From positions 248,001 through 312,000 of the forward strand of contig PENC01000001.1 of assembly GCA_003674045.1 (NCBI GenBank): a stretch of DNA of 64,000 nt, given 5' to 3'. The position numbers and the translations under genes were made by a program. The notes beneath the pieces were generated by a model. That model was given only the letters and a program-made list of their open reading frames with translations. It made no database searches and had not been told where the DNA came from. This document shows, one piece after another, positions 45,358-54,940 of the stretch. Numbering within the stretch: the stretch's first letter is position 1; every line of letters begins with the position of its first letter. Source of the stretch: Streptomyces griseocarneus. Lineage in GTDB: Bacteria > Actinomycetota > Actinomycetes > Streptomycetales > Streptomycetaceae.

Positions 45358-46652
45358 GTGCCGATCCGTCACAGGTGTCTCCGGCCGGCGGCGAGTCCGT
45401 CGACAACGGCCGCCCGCCCGCCGCGGGCGCCGTCGCGCCCGTCGACCCGCGGCTGCTGGTCCGGCAGGAAGGATTCGCCGGGTACTGGAGCGAATTCGGC
45501 CGCAAGCTGAGCAGCGGGGAGCTGGGCTCGCTGCCCGTGGTCGTCGGCCTGATCATGATCGCGATCATCTTCCAGATGCGCGACTCGGCCTTCCTGGGCG
45601 CGGAGAACCTCTCCAACCTCTTCGTCACCGCCGCCGGGACGGGCCTGATCGCCGTCGGCATCGTCTTCGTCCTGATCCTCGGCGAGATCGACCTCTCCGT
45701 GGGCTCGGTGAGCGGGCTGGCCGCGGCCGTCTTCGCCGTGCTCAACGTCCAGCACGGCATGCCCGAGTGGCTCGCGCTGATCGTCGCGCTCCTGTCCGGC
45801 GCGGTGATCGGCGCCCTGCACGGGTTCTTCTTCGCCCGGATCGGGGTGCCCGCGTTCGTGGTGACCCTGGCCGGTCTGCTCGGCTGGAACGGTCTGATGC
45901 TGGAGGTGCTCGGCTCCAACGGCACCATCAACCTCGACGACTCCGGGCTCGTCGCGGGTCTCACCAACCACTACTTCACCGACATCTCCGCGGCATACGG
46001 CCTGGCGACGCTGGGCGTGGCCGCGTTCTTTCTGCTGTCCCTGCGTGACAGCAGGCGCCGCGAGGCCGCGGGCGTGCCCAGCCGTCCGTTCAGCGAGATC
46101 GTGCTGCGCACGGCGGCGCTGGCGGTGCCCGCGTATGTGGTGGCCTGGCTGTTCAACCAGTACAAGGGCCTGCCGCTGGCCGTAGTGATCTTCCTCGGGG
46201 TGGTGGTCGTCCTCGACTTCGTGCTGCGGCGCACCCCGTACGGCCGGAAGGTCTTCGCGCTCGGCGGCAGTGTCGAGGCGGCCCGGCGCGCCGGTGTGAA
46301 CGTGGCGGCGATCCGGATCTCGGTGTTCGCGCTCTCCGGGACGATGGCCGCGCTCGGCGGGATGTTCCTGGCCTCCCAGATCAACGCGGCGAACCAGTCC
46401 TCCGGGGCGGGCAGCCTGCTGATGAACGCGATCGCGGCGGCCGTCATCGGCGGCACGAGCCTCTTCGGCGGCCGTGGCAAGACGTGGTCCGCGCTGCTCG
46501 GTGTGCTGGTCATCCAGTCCATCGCCTCGGGCATGGCGCTGCTGGGCATCGCGTCGGCGGTGCAGTACATGATCACGGGCGCGGTGCTGCTGGCCGCCGT
46601 GGTGATCGACTCGCTCTCGCGCCGTACGCAGAAGTCGGCGGGGCGGGCGTAG
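45354..46652 (+). CDS. xylH: Xylose-type ABC importer, permease
   Basis: A 432-residue CUT2 permease (RbsC/XylH type) with about ten membrane segments after a 65-residue soluble N-terminus. Characteristic motifs are GEIDLSVGSVSGLAAA, RTPYGRKVFALGGSVEAARRAGVN and VIGGTSLFGGRG. ATG 45354 overlaps the ATPase stop (ATGA) and has GGAGGAG upstream. Last gene of the operon; a repeat element with a 28-bp palindrome follows. Confidence 0.9.
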   Translation: MSADPSQVSPAGGESVDNGRPPAAGAVAPVDPRLLVRQEGFAGYWSEFGRKLSSGELGSLPVVVGLIMIAIIFQMRDSAFLGAENLSNLFVTAAGTGLIAVGIVFVLILGEIDLSVGSVSGLAAAVFAVLNVQHGMPEWLALIVALLSGAVIGALHGFFFARIGVPAFVVTLAGLLGWNGLMLEVLGSNGTINLDDSGLVAGLTNHYFTDISAAYGLATLGVAAFFLLSLRDSRRREAAGVPSRPFSEIVLRTAALAVPAYVVAWLFNQYKGLPLAVVIFLGVVVVLDFVLRRTPYGRKVFALGGSVEAARRAGVNVAAIRISVFALSGTMAALGGMFLASQINAANQSSGAGSLLMNAIAAAVIGGTSLFGGRGKTWSALLGVLVIQSIASGMALLGIASAVQYMITGAVLLAAVVIDSLSRRTQKSAGRA

Positions 46653-46670
46653 CGCTCTGCGGTGACCCTG

Positions 46671-46778
46671 GTGGGGCTTGTGCGCCTACTGGGGTGCGGC
46701 TTGCGCGCCGTGTGCGGCCGCGGGTCCGTTCCGGCTGGGCGCGCAGTTCCCCGCGCCCCATGGGGCGCGGGGAACCGG
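46671..46778 (-). repeat. Interspersed GC-rich intergenic repeat, copy 3
   Basis: Minus orientation, between the convergent xylH and S53 peptidase genes. Its right end is a perfect 28-bp palindrome (46747-46774, half-site TTCCCCGCGCCCCA), which makes a good bidirectional terminator. The peptidase stop codon is 9 bp away. Confidence 0.7.
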
Positions 46779-46782
46779 GCGC

Positions 46783-48798
46783 TCAGCTCACATTGACCGC
46801 GGCGTCGTCGATGACGAAGTCCGTGGCCAGGGAGGAGTCCTCGGTGCCGGTGAAGGTGAGGGTCACCGACTTACCGGCGAACGCGGAGAGGTCGTAGGTC
46901 TTCTGCGCGTAGCCGGTGTTGCTGTCGGCGTTGGACCAGGAGGCCAGCTGGGTGCTGCCCGCCGTGAGTGTCAGCTTGTCGTAGGCGGTGCTGCCGGTCT
47001 CCTTGGTGTCGATGTGCAGCCAGAAACTCAGCGTGGCGTGGCAGCCCGCCGGGACGGTCACGGTCTGCGCGAGGGTGTCGGTGTGCGTGGTGCCGTAGCC
47101 GTCGAGCCACGCCTTCCAGGAGCCGGAGTGGGCGGGCTGCGAGGCGCTGTTGTCGATCACACCGGAGGACGCGGTCCAGGGCGCCGCCGTACCGGTCTCG
47201 AATCCGGGGTTGCCCAGCAGCTGGGCGGGGGTGCAGCCGCCGCTCGCCGCGGTGACGGTCCAGGAGAAGGAGGCGCTCCCGGAGGCCTTCGTGGCGTCCT
47301 GCGCGGTGACGGTGACGCTCGACGTGCCGGGCGTGGTGGGCTTGCCGCTGATGACGCCGGTCGCCGCGTCGATGGCCAGGCCCGCGGGCAGCCCGGTGGC
47401 GCTGTAGGCGAGCTTCTGCGTGCTGTCGGAGTCGGTGGCCTTGACGGCCAGGGAGACGGCCGACCCCACGACGGTGCTCTGGTTGCCGGGGCCGGTCACG
47501 GTGACCGTGTTGCCGCCGCTGGTGCCACCGGTGAAGGCGGCGGTGCCGTTCGGGGTGCCGAGGCCGGTCGGCCCGTCGTAGCCGGTGCCCGCCGTGCACA
47601 GGTAGGACGGGGTGCAGGTGCCGTTGGCGCCGCTGGTCACGTCGTTGAGCGCTGCGGGGTGGGCGTACGGGTACGAGGCCGGGTAGCTGCCCGCGGCCGG
47701 GGTGCCGGCGAGGGCGTAGACCGCGGCGATGATCGGGGACGAGGCGCTGGTGCCGCCGTACACGTTCCAGCCCGCGGCCTGGTAGGTGTCGTACACCGCG
47801 ACGCCGGTGGCGGGGTCGGCGACGGCCGAGACGTCGGCGACGGTCCGCTTGGCGCAGCCGGTGTCCTTCTGCCAGGAGGGCTTGGCGTCATAGGCGGAGC
47901 AGCCCGAGCCCGCGCCCTGGCCGCCCGCGCTCGACCCCCAGACCGACTCGGTCCAGCCGCGCGCGTTGCCCGACCGGCTGAGCGAGGTGCCGCCCACCGA
48001 GGTCACGAACCGGGAGGCCGCCGGGTACTCGACGCCGTAGCCGCTGTCGCCGGAGCTGACGGTGATCGCGACGCCGGGGTGGTCGAAATAGGACGAGTCC
48101 GAGGTGGGGTCGGTGGCGTCCTCGGCGCCGCCGTAGCTGTTGGAGACGTACTTGGCGCCCATCGTCACGGCACGGTTCACCGCGGCGCCCAGGTCGTCCA
48201 TGGACGCGCTGTTCGCCTCGACCAGCAGGATGTGGCACTGCGGGCAGGCGGCGCTGACCATGTCCACGTCCAGCGAGATCTCCCCGGCCCAGCCGGAGTC
48301 GGCCGTGGGGTAGCTGGTGCCGCCGTTCTGGTCGGCCTTCCTGAAGCAGCCGTTGGCGGTGGTGCACGCGGGCAGGCCGTACTGGGAGCGGTACGTGGCC
48401 AGGTCCTGCTCGGCGTTGGGGTCGTCGTACGCGTCGACGATGGCCACGGTGGCCCCGGCACCGGCGTCCGCGGGCAGGGCGTACGCGCTGCGCAGGTCGG
48501 AAGGCCCGAAGCCGGAGGGCAGGACGTCCGGGGTGATGCCCCGGTGCTGCTGGACGTCCGTCCGGGCGAGCGCGAGGCAGGCCATCCTGCCGGGGGTGGC
48601 CGAGCGCGAGCAGAGGCGCTTGGTCGGGGCCTGGCTCTGCGTCTGGGCGTGTGCCGCCGGGGAGGCCGCGGCGATCAGGCCGCCGGTGACCAGCGCGGCG
48701 AGGGAGAACAGAGCGGTGACGGCACGGCCCCGGCGCTTGTGGTCCGCGGGCCGTCTGGAGCGGAAGGGTCTCTTCGTCTGGCGTCTCTCTGTGTGCAT
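46783..48798 (-). CDS. Secreted S53 (sedolisin-type) peptidase with Ig-like and C-terminal beta domains
   Basis: A 671-residue exported serine-carboxyl peptidase. Residues 1-51 form an Arg-rich signal peptide (hydrophobic core 27-46). The S53 active site is visible: Glu173 and Asp177 in EISLDVD, the oxyanion Asp251 in SSGDSGYG, and Ser351 in GGTSASSP. There is little room for the usual 150-200-residue propeptide (only about 45 residues before the core). A putative Ig domain (about residues 430-520) and a C-terminal carbohydrate-binding-like beta domain follow. Cys-rich segments suggest disulfides. ATG 48798 has GGAGG seven bases upstream. It acts outside the cell on proteins or peptides. Confidence 0.88.
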   Translation of the reverse strand: MHTERRQTKRPFRSRRPADHKRRGRAVTALFSLAALVTGGLIAAASPAAHAQTQSQAPTKRLCSRSATPGRMACLALARTDVQQHRGITPDVLPSGFGPSDLRSAYALPADAGAGATVAIVDAYDDPNAEQDLATYRSQYGLPACTTANGCFRKADQNGGTSYPTADSGWAGEISLDVDMVSAACPQCHILLVEANSASMDDLGAAVNRAVTMGAKYVSNSYGGAEDATDPTSDSSYFDHPGVAITVSSGDSGYGVEYPAASRFVTSVGGTSLSRSGNARGWTESVWGSSAGGQGAGSGCSAYDAKPSWQKDTGCAKRTVADVSAVADPATGVAVYDTYQAAGWNVYGGTSASSPIIAAVYALAGTPAAGSYPASYPYAHPAALNDVTSGANGTCTPSYLCTAGTGYDGPTGLGTPNGTAAFTGGTSGGNTVTVTGPGNQSTVVGSAVSLAVKATDSDSTQKLAYSATGLPAGLAIDAATGVISGKPTTPGTSSVTVTAQDATKASGSASFSWTVTAASGGCTPAQLLGNPGFETGTAAPWTASSGVIDNSASQPAHSGSWKAWLDGYGTTHTDTLAQTVTVPAGCHATLSFWLHIDTKETGSTAYDKLTLTAGSTQLASWSNADSNTGYAQKTYDLSAFAGKSVTLTFTGTEDSSLATDFVIDDAAVNVS

Positions 48799-48905
48799 GG
48801 AACGCCCTCCATGGGGGGTCGCGGGCGGACGTCCATGATTTATGGCGCGCTCATGACAAACTTCCGCCCGGAAAAACGCCACCTCGGTGGGTGGTGGCTG
48901 CGTCG

Positions 48906-48935
48906 AACGTAGCGACGCCTGTTGCCAAGGAACAA
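48906..48935 (-). promoter_or_regulatory. Candidate promoter of the S53 peptidase
   Basis: On the minus strand, TTGTTC (48935-48930), an 18-bp spacer and TACGTT (48911-48906). It would give a leader of about 100 nt. Confidence 0.4.
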
Positions 48936-48971
48936 CAGAGCGAAGGGCAAAGGGTTCGCTATCCCTGAAGA

Positions 48972-49067
48972 CGCGCCCCGCAAGAGGCGCGGGGAACCGC
49001 GCGACCGGCCCCACCGGCCTGGAGGCCGCGCGTCAGGCGTATGCGGCACCCCGGTGGGCGCGGCCGT
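48972..49067 (+). repeat. Interspersed GC-rich intergenic repeat, copy 4
   Basis: Plus orientation: GGCGCGGGGAACCGCGCGAC near the left and GCACCCCGGTGGGCGCGGCC at the right. Unlike the other copies it lies between two gene starts, not at a 3' end. Confidence 0.7.
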
Positions 49068-49230
49068 CCCACCGGCCCGCAGGCGAAGGGATCGCGGAAA
49101 AATCGCATCGTGCGCCATTCGCGTGAGATACGTCGCCCCACCCGTTCACCGCCACCGCGGACGGAACATTAGACTCGACAGACCGGCAAGGCTCGACAGG
49201 CTCGTACAGCTCGATGAAGAGGAGGCACGG

Positions 49231-51156
49231 GTGGCGCTGCTGACCCGCATCAGGGGACCGCGCGATCTGGACCGGCTGAGCCCGGAGCAGCTCGACGAGC
49301 TGGCCATGGAGATCCGGACCTTCCTCGTCGACGCCGTGGCCAAGACCGGCGGGCACCTCGGCCCCAACCTCGGTGTGGTCGAGCTCACCATCGCCCTGCA
49401 CCGGGTCTTCGACTCGCCGAAGGACAAGGTGCTCTTCGACACCGGCCACCAGAGCTATGTGCACAAGCTGCTCACCGGCCGGCAGGACTTCTCCGGGCTG
49501 CGCAGCAAGGACGGCCTCTCCGGCTACCCCTCGCGCGCCGAGTCCGAGCACGACGTCATCGAGAACAGCCACGCCTCCACCGTGCTGTGCTGGGCCGACG
49601 GCCTCGCCAAGGCCAACCAGCTCCGCGGCAACGGCGACCACGTGGTCGCCGTCATCGGTGACGGCGCCCTGACCGGCGGCATGGCCTGGGAGGCGCTGAA
49701 CAACATCGCCATCGCCAAGGACCGCCCGCTCGTCATCGTCGTCAACGACAACGAGCGCTCCTACGCGCCCACCATCGGCGGCCTCGCCAACCACCTCGCC
49801 ACCCTGCGCACCACCGACGGCTACGAGCGTTTCCTCGCCCGCGGCAAGGACCTGCTGGAGCGCACCCCCGTCCTCGGCAAGCCGCTCTACGAGACGCTGC
49901 ACGGCGCCAAGAAGGGCCTGAAGGACTTCATCGCCCCGCAGGGCATGTTCGAGGACCTGGGCCTGAAGTACGTCGGCCCCATCGACGGCCACGACGTCAC
50001 CGCCCTCGAGTCCGCCCTGCAGCGCGCCAAGCGCTTCAACGGCCCCGTCCTCGTCCACTGCCTCACCGAGAAGGGCCGCGGCTACAAGCCCGCCGAGCAG
50101 CACGAGGGCGACCGCTTCCACGGCATCGGCGTCATCCACCCCGACACCGGCCTGCCGGTCTCCTCGGGCGGTGCCGACTGGACCTCCGTCTTCGGCGACG
50201 AGATGGTCGAGCTCGGCCGCGAGCGCGAGGACATCGTCGCGATCACCGCGGCCATGCTCCAGCCCGTCGGCCTGGAGAAGTTCGCCAAGGCCTTCCCCGA
50301 CCGCGTCTACGACGTGGGCATCGCCGAGCAGCACGCCGCGACCTCCGCGGCCGGTCTGGCGACGGGCGGGCTGCACCCGGTGTTCGCGGTGTACGCGACG
50401 TTCCTCAACCGTGCGTTCGACCAGGTGCTGATGGACGTGGCGCTGCACAAGTGCGGCGTGACGTTCGTGCTGGACCGGGCCGGGGTGACCGGTACGGACG
50501 GTGCTTCGCACAACGGCATGTGGGACATGTCGATCCTCCAGGTCGTGCCCGGCCTGCGGATCGCCGCCCCGCGCGACGCCGACCAGGTCCGCGCCCAGCT
50601 GCGCGAGGCCGTCCAGGTCAAGGACGCGCCGACCGTCGTGCGCTACTCCAAGGGCGCGGTCGGCCCCGCCGTCGAGGCCGTCGGCCGGGTCGGCGGCATG
50701 GACGTCCTGCGCGAGCCCGCCGACGGCGTGGAGCGGCCCGACGTCCTCCTCGTCTCCGTGGGTGCCCTCGCGCCCATGTGCCTGGAGATCGCCGGGCTGC
50801 TCGACCAGCAGGGCATCTCCTCGACCGTCGTCGACCCGCGCTGGGTCAAGCCGGTCGACGAGGCCCTGCCGGGGCTCGCGGCGCGGCACCGCGTCGTGGT
50901 CACCGTCGAGGACAACAGCCGCGTCGGCGGTGTGGGCTCCGCGGTCGCGCAGGCCCTGCGGGACGCCGACGTCGACCTGCCGCTGCGGGACTTCGGCATT
51001 CCGCCGCGGTTCCTCGACCACGCGTCGCGCAAGGAGGTCATGGCGGAGATCGGGCTGACCGCGCCGGACATCGCGCGGCAGGTGATCGGGCTGGTGTCGA
51101 AGATCGACGGGCGGCTGGAGGACGAGGACGCGCCTGCTGAGGTTGTGCGCGACTAG
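49231..51156 (+). CDS. dxs: 1-deoxy-D-xylulose-5-phosphate synthase
   Basis: A 641-residue thiamine-diphosphate enzyme that joins pyruvate and glyceraldehyde 3-phosphate, the first step of the MEP isoprenoid pathway. The thiamine-binding motif [16 protein letters not shown] is near residue 150, with [15 protein letters not shown] and the second-domain transketolase motifs ([26 protein letters not shown]). GTG 49231 has GGAGG five bases upstream and gives the typical N-terminus [12 protein letters not shown]. Length is normal. A stem-loop and repeat element follow. Confidence 0.97.
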   Translation: MALLTRIRGPRDLDRLSPEQLDELAMEIRTFLVDAVAKTGGHLGPNLGVVELTIALHRVFDSPKDKVLFDTGHQSYVHKLLTGRQDFSGLRSKDGLSGYPSRAESEHDVIENSHASTVLCWADGLAKANQLRGNGDHVVAVIGDGALTGGMAWEALNNIAIAKDRPLVIVVNDNERSYAPTIGGLANHLATLRTTDGYERFLARGKDLLERTPVLGKPLYETLHGAKKGLKDFIAPQGMFEDLGLKYVGPIDGHDVTALESALQRAKRFNGPVLVHCLTEKGRGYKPAEQHEGDRFHGIGVIHPDTGLPVSSGGADWTSVFGDEMVELGREREDIVAITAAMLQPVGLEKFAKAFPDRVYDVGIAEQHAATSAAGLATGGLHPVFAVYATFLNRAFDQVLMDVALHKCGVTFVLDRAGVTGTDGASHNGMWDMSILQVVPGLRIAAPRDADQVRAQLREAVQVKDAPTVVRYSKGAVGPAVEAVGRVGGMDVLREPADGVERPDVLLVSVGALAPMCLEIAGLLDQQGISSTVVDPRWVKPVDEALPGLAARHRVVVTVEDNSRVGGVGSAVAQALRDADVDLPLRDFGIPPRFLDHASRKEVMAEIGLTAPDIARQVIGLVSKIDGRLEDEDAPAEVVRD

Positions 51157-51169
51157 GGTCGCCCTTCTT

Positions 51170-51283
51170 CCGGGGGCTTCGCCCCCGGACCCCGTCGCCT
51201 ACGGGGGTGCCGTGTGCGCTCGGCGTGCGCCTGCGGGCTCGTTGTGGCTTGTCGCGCCGTTCCCCGCGCCCCTTAAGGGGCGC
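51170..51283 (-). repeat. Interspersed GC-rich intergenic repeat, copy 5, with terminator hairpins
   Basis: It begins with a perfect 8-bp stem CCGGGGGC around TTC (51170-51188, a UUCG-type loop), a good terminator for dxs 14 bp after its stop. It ends with the 18-bp palindrome GCGCCCCTTAAGGGGCGC (51266-51283). Orientation is minus. Confidence 0.7.
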
Positions 51284-51421
51284 TCCTCTTGGCGGGGTGC
51301 GCCCCCGGTCCAGGTAAAACCACCTCCCATCGGGTGAATCCTGCGTCCGATGGCCGGTCCCGTCGCCCCCTGGGGGCGAGCATCGCGGAAACTCGCGACG
51401 GGTCGAGCAGGAGGTGGGCCG

Positions 51422-52909
51422 ATGCGTACGGAGCAACCCCTCGGGAGCAGGCGCAGCGTTTTCCGGACCAAGACGGTGGAGCGGTGCATCCAGGACACCG
51501 AGGAACCGGAGCACGTCCTCAAGAAGTCCCTGACCGCCCTCGACCTCACCGTCTTCGGCGTCGGTGTGGTCATCGGCACCGGCATCTTCGTCCTCACCGG
51601 CAAGGTCGCCAAGGAGAACGCGGGCCCGTCCGTGGCCATCGCGTTCGTGCTCGCCGGTGTGGTGTGCGCGCTCGCCGCGCTCTGCTACGCCGAGTTCGCC
51701 TCGACCGTCCCGGTCGCCGGGTCCGCGTACACCTTCTCGTACGCCTCCCTCGGCGAGCTGCCCGCGTGGATCATCGGCTGGGACCTGATCCTGGAGCTGG
51801 CGCTGGGCTGCGCGGTCGTCTCGGTCGGCTGGTCCGGCTACATCCGCTCGCTGCTGGACAACGCGGGCTGGCATCTGCCGGTCGGCCTCTCGGGCACGCA
51901 CAACGGACGCTTCGGATTCGACATCCTCGCGTGCGCGCTCGTGCTGGTCCTCACCTCGATCCTCGTGCTCGGGATGAAGCTGTCGTCGCGCGTGACGGCC
52001 GTCGTGGTCGCCGTGAAGGTCGTCGTCGTCCTGATCGTGATCATCGTGGGGGCGTGCTTCGTCACCTCCTCCAACTACCACCCGTTCATCCCGCCGTCCG
52101 TGAGCACCAAGGCGGGGAGCGACATCAAGGCGCCGCTGTTCCAGCTGATGTTCGGCTTCTCGCCGTCGAACTTCGGCGTGATGGGCATCTTCGCGGCGGC
52201 CGCCGTGGTCTTCTTCGCGTTCATCGGCTTCGACATCGTGGCCACCACCGCCGAGGAGACCCGCCACCCGCAGCGCGACGTGCCGCGCGGCATCCTCGGC
52301 TCGCTCGCCATCTGCACGGTCCTCTACGTGGCCGTGTCCGTCGTCGTCACCGGCATGCAGCGCTACAGCGAGCTCTCCGTCGACGCGCCGCTCGCCGATG
52401 CCTTCAAGGCCACCGGGCATCCCTTCTGGGCGGGGCTGATCAGCTTCGGCGCGGCCGTCGGCCTCACCACCGTGTGCATGATCCTGCTGCTCGGGCAGAG
52501 CCGTGTGTTCTTCGCGATGAGCCGGGACGGGCTGCTGCCGAGGATCTTCTCGCGGGTGCACCCCCGGTACGGCACGCCCTACCGCTCCACGATCCTGCTC
52601 GGCGCCGTCGTCGCCGTCCTCGCGGGGTTCACCTCGATCGACGTGCTGGCCGAGCTCGTCAACATCGGCACGCTGTTCGCGTTCGTCGTCGTCGCCCTCG
52701 GCGTGATCATCCTCCGTCGTACCCGGCCCGACCTGCACCGCGCCTTCCGCACCCCGTTCGTCCCGGTGGTGCCCGCGGTCTCCGTCCTGGCCTCGCTGTG
52801 GCTCATGCTCAACCTGACCGCCGAGACCTGGCTGCGGTTCGCGGTGTGGATGGCCCTCGGCTTCGTCGTCTACTTCGTCTACGGGCGCAGCCACAGCCGC
52901 GTACCGTGA
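51422..52909 (+). CDS. APC-family amino acid permease
   Basis: A 495-residue permease with about 12 membrane segments, related to cationic amino acid transporters (YfnA/CAT type). Typical motifs are LTVFGVGVVIGTGIFVLTG in the first segment, FFAFIGFDIVATTAEETRHPQRDVPRGI in the loop after segment six, and QSRVFFAMSRDGLLP. It imports an amino acid with a cation; which one is unknown. ATG 51422 has GGAGGTGGG upstream. Its stop overlaps the next gene start by 4 bp. Confidence 0.9.
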   Translation: MRTEQPLGSRRSVFRTKTVERCIQDTEEPEHVLKKSLTALDLTVFGVGVVIGTGIFVLTGKVAKENAGPSVAIAFVLAGVVCALAALCYAEFASTVPVAGSAYTFSYASLGELPAWIIGWDLILELALGCAVVSVGWSGYIRSLLDNAGWHLPVGLSGTHNGRFGFDILACALVLVLTSILVLGMKLSSRVTAVVVAVKVVVVLIVIIVGACFVTSSNYHPFIPPSVSTKAGSDIKAPLFQLMFGFSPSNFGVMGIFAAAAVVFFAFIGFDIVATTAEETRHPQRDVPRGILGSLAICTVLYVAVSVVVTGMQRYSELSVDAPLADAFKATGHPFWAGLISFGAAVGLTTVCMILLLGQSRVFFAMSRDGLLPRIFSRVHPRYGTPYRSTILLGAVVAVLAGFTSIDVLAELVNIGTLFAFVVVALGVIILRRTRPDLHRAFRTPFVPVVPAVSVLASLWLMLNLTAETWLRFAVWMALGFVVYFVYGRSHSRVP

Positions 52910-54495
52910 CGGACCTCTGCCGGGCGGACCCGGAGCACGTGCCCGCCCGGCAGCACCGTCCGCCCGCCACCGCGCCGGTCACCCCGTCGAGCACCGCGCC
53001 GGTCACCGCGACCGTTCAGGCCGGGCCCCGGGACGCCTACTGGCCGCGCCTGCTGCCCGTCCTCACCGTTCTCGCCGTCCTGACCCGGCTGCCGTCCTTC
53101 CTGCACCCTTTGTGGAACCCGGACGAGGGCTTCCTCGCCACCGAGGCACGCATGCTCGCCCACGGCGCCGTCCTCTACCGCACCGTCGTCGACCGCAAGC
53201 CGCCCGTGCTGCCCTGGCTGTACGAACTGTCCTTCGCGCTCTTCAGCGACCGGTCGCTGCTGCCCGTCAAGATCCTCGCCGTCCTCGCCCAGCTGCTGAC
53301 GGCCGTCCTGCTGGCCTCGTACGCCCGCCGCCGCTGGGGCGACCGCGCGGGCCGCACGGCGGGTGTCCTGCACCTGCTCGCGTCCGTCGCACTCGCCCCC
53401 GACGACGCCCAGGCCGCCGCGTTCGAGGTGTTCATGGTGCCGGGCACCGTGGCCGCCGTGTGGTGCGCGGACCGGGGCCGCTGGGGCACCGCGGGGCTCG
53501 CCGTCGCCGCGGCCGCGCTCACCAAGCAGACCGGGGCGGCGGTCCTGGCCCCCGTCCTGCTCCTGCTGCTGCGCACGGCGCCTCGCCGGGCCGCGGCCGT
53601 GACGGCCCTGGCCGGCGGGGTGCTGCTGCCCGTCGCCGCCGTCGCCCTCGCCACCGGGCCCGCCCGGCTGCTCTTCTGGTCCGTGACCGGCTCCGGCAGC
53701 TACGCCTCGGCGGCGGGCGCCGTGTCCCTCGCCGTCGACCGGGCCCTGTCCGGCACGGGCATCTTCGCGGCGGGCTGCGCCGGGCTGCTCCTGCCCGTCT
53801 GCCACCTGCTGGTGGCACGCCGCGGCGCCGCGCCCGCCGAGCTGTGGCTGTGGCTCGCCGCGTCCGCCGCGGCCGTGGCCACCGGCTTCCACTTCTTCGG
53901 CCACTACTACCTCCAGCTGCCCCCGCCGCTCGTCCTGCTCGCCACCGCGGCGCTGGCGACGGCCCCGGGCGGTCGGCTGCTCACCGGGGCGTCGCTGACG
54001 CTGTCGGCGCTGTCCTGTGCGTTCTTCCTCGGCTGGGGCCTCACCGACCTGCCACCCGACCAGCCGCACACGCTGACGGTGGTCCGCGCGGTCCGCGAGC
54101 GCACCCCGCCCGCGGGCCGCGTCCTGCTGTGGGGCATGCACCCCGAGGCGTACTGGCTCGCCGACCGGCCGCCCGCCGGGCGCTTCCTCACCGCCGGGCT
54201 GCTGACCAACTACAGCGGCGGGCGCGGCCCTTCGCACGTCGGCGAGGCGTACGGCGTGCCGGGCGCGTGGCCCGCCTTCCGGCGCGAACTGGCCCGCCGC
54301 CCGCCCGCGCTCATCATCGACGACTCGCGCGGCAAGCCGTACGGGCCGTCCCGGCTGCCGTCCCTGCGAGCCGTCCTCGACCGGTCGTACGAGCGGGTGG
54401 GCACGGCCGACGGCGCGATCCTCTACGCGCCGGTCTCCTGCCGCCCTACGGGCGCACCGCGCGCGGTCCCGTCACCTCCGCGCCCAGCGCCGTGA
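52906..54495 (+). CDS. GT39-like (ArnT/PMT superfamily) membrane glycosyltransferase
   Basis: A 529-residue multispanning protein. After a Pro/Thr-rich cytoplasmic tail of about 40 residues the first membrane segment ends in FLHPLWNPDEGFLATEARML; the acidic DE pair in this first loop is the catalytic or metal site of PMT/ArnT-type polyprenyl-phosphate-dependent glycosyltransferases. About ten further membrane segments follow, then a soluble C-terminal domain of about 130 residues. The acceptor is unknown. GTG 52906 overlaps the permease stop. Its 3' end overlaps the convergent NYN gene by 50 bp. Confidence 0.75.
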   Translation: MTDLCRADPEHVPARQHRPPATAPVTPSSTAPVTATVQAGPRDAYWPRLLPVLTVLAVLTRLPSFLHPLWNPDEGFLATEARMLAHGAVLYRTVVDRKPPVLPWLYELSFALFSDRSLLPVKILAVLAQLLTAVLLASYARRRWGDRAGRTAGVLHLLASVALAPDDAQAAAFEVFMVPGTVAAVWCADRGRWGTAGLAVAAAALTKQTGAAVLAPVLLLLLRTAPRRAAAVTALAGGVLLPVAAVALATGPARLLFWSVTGSGSYASAAGAVSLAVDRALSGTGIFAAGCAGLLLPVCHLLVARRGAAPAELWLWLAASAAAVATGFHFFGHYYLQLPPPLVLLATAALATAPGGRLLTGASLTLSALSCAFFLGWGLTDLPPDQPHTLTVVRAVRERTPPAGRVLLWGMHPEAYWLADRPPAGRFLTAGLLTNYSGGRGPSHVGEAYGVPGAWPAFRRELARRPPALIIDDSRGKPYGPSRLPSLRAVLDRSYERVGTADGAILYAPVSCRPTGAPRAVPSPPRPAP

Positions 54496-54844
54496 CGCGC
54501 CCGCGCAGTTCCCGGTCCGCCGTGACGACCACGCAGCGCCGCCCGGGCTCGCGGTCCGCCACCAGCTCGACGATCCTGTCGTCGCCGCTGCCCTCCGCGG
54601 GGACCACCCGCACCCCCGGCACCGACTCGACGTCCCGGGCCGCGCCCTCCACCACCAGGACGACCTCGGGCGGGCCGTCCAGAGGCGGCTCGGCGGCGCC
54701 CGGCGGCAGGGTCGCGCCGCCGCGCGCGGCGTACGCGACGAGCCTGTCGCGCAGCTTCCGTGCCGCCGCGGGGCGGTCGCGCCACCAGCCGTCGGGCACG
54801 GAACCGACGACATTCGCACCGTCCACGACGAGAAGAGCAGTCAT
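54446..54844 (-). CDS. NYN/PIN-like (YacP-type) putative RNase
   Basis: A 132-residue protein with the NYN/PIN-like fold. The acidic site is visible as LLVVDGANVVGS near residue 5, GSGDDRIVELV in the middle, and VVTADRELRGRV near the end. YacP/Rae1 relatives cleave mRNA on the ribosome or tRNA, so an RNase role is likely but unproven. ATG 54844 has GGGAGG eight bases upstream and is preferred over 54916. A 24-bp palindrome lies 16 bp from its start. Confidence 0.8.
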   Translation of the reverse strand: MTALLVVDGANVVGSVPDGWWRDRPAAARKLRDRLVAYAARGGATLPPGAAEPPLDGPPEVVLVVEGAARDVESVPGVRVVPAEGSGDDRIVELVADREPGRRCVVVTADRELRGRVTALGAEVTGPRAVRP

Positions 54845-54859
54845 GCCGACAGCCTCCCA

Positions 54860-54883
54860 CGCGAATTCCGCACGGAATTCGCG
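54860..54883. promoter_or_regulatory. 24-bp palindrome between divergent genes
   Basis: CGCGAATTCCG, a 2-bp spacer CA, and its exact reverse complement CGGAATTCGCG. It sits 16 bp upstream of the NYN gene and 58 bp upstream of the gene at 54941, well placed to control both. I do not recognise the cognate regulator. Confidence 0.6.
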
Positions 54884-54940
54884 GGCACCCACGGTGTTAT
54901 TGTCTGGGGTCGACAAATAGGGCTCTTGCGCTGTCGCGCA

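Larger units (their letters stand above)
48799..49230. other. Divergent intergenic region, S53 peptidase / dxs
   Basis: A 432-bp gap holding the leftward peptidase promoter (48906-48935), a repeat element (48972-49067) and the dxs promoter. TAGACT at 49170-49175 with TTCACC at 49145-49150 is a possible dxs promoter with a long 19-bp spacer. Nothing else recognised. Confidence 0.45.
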
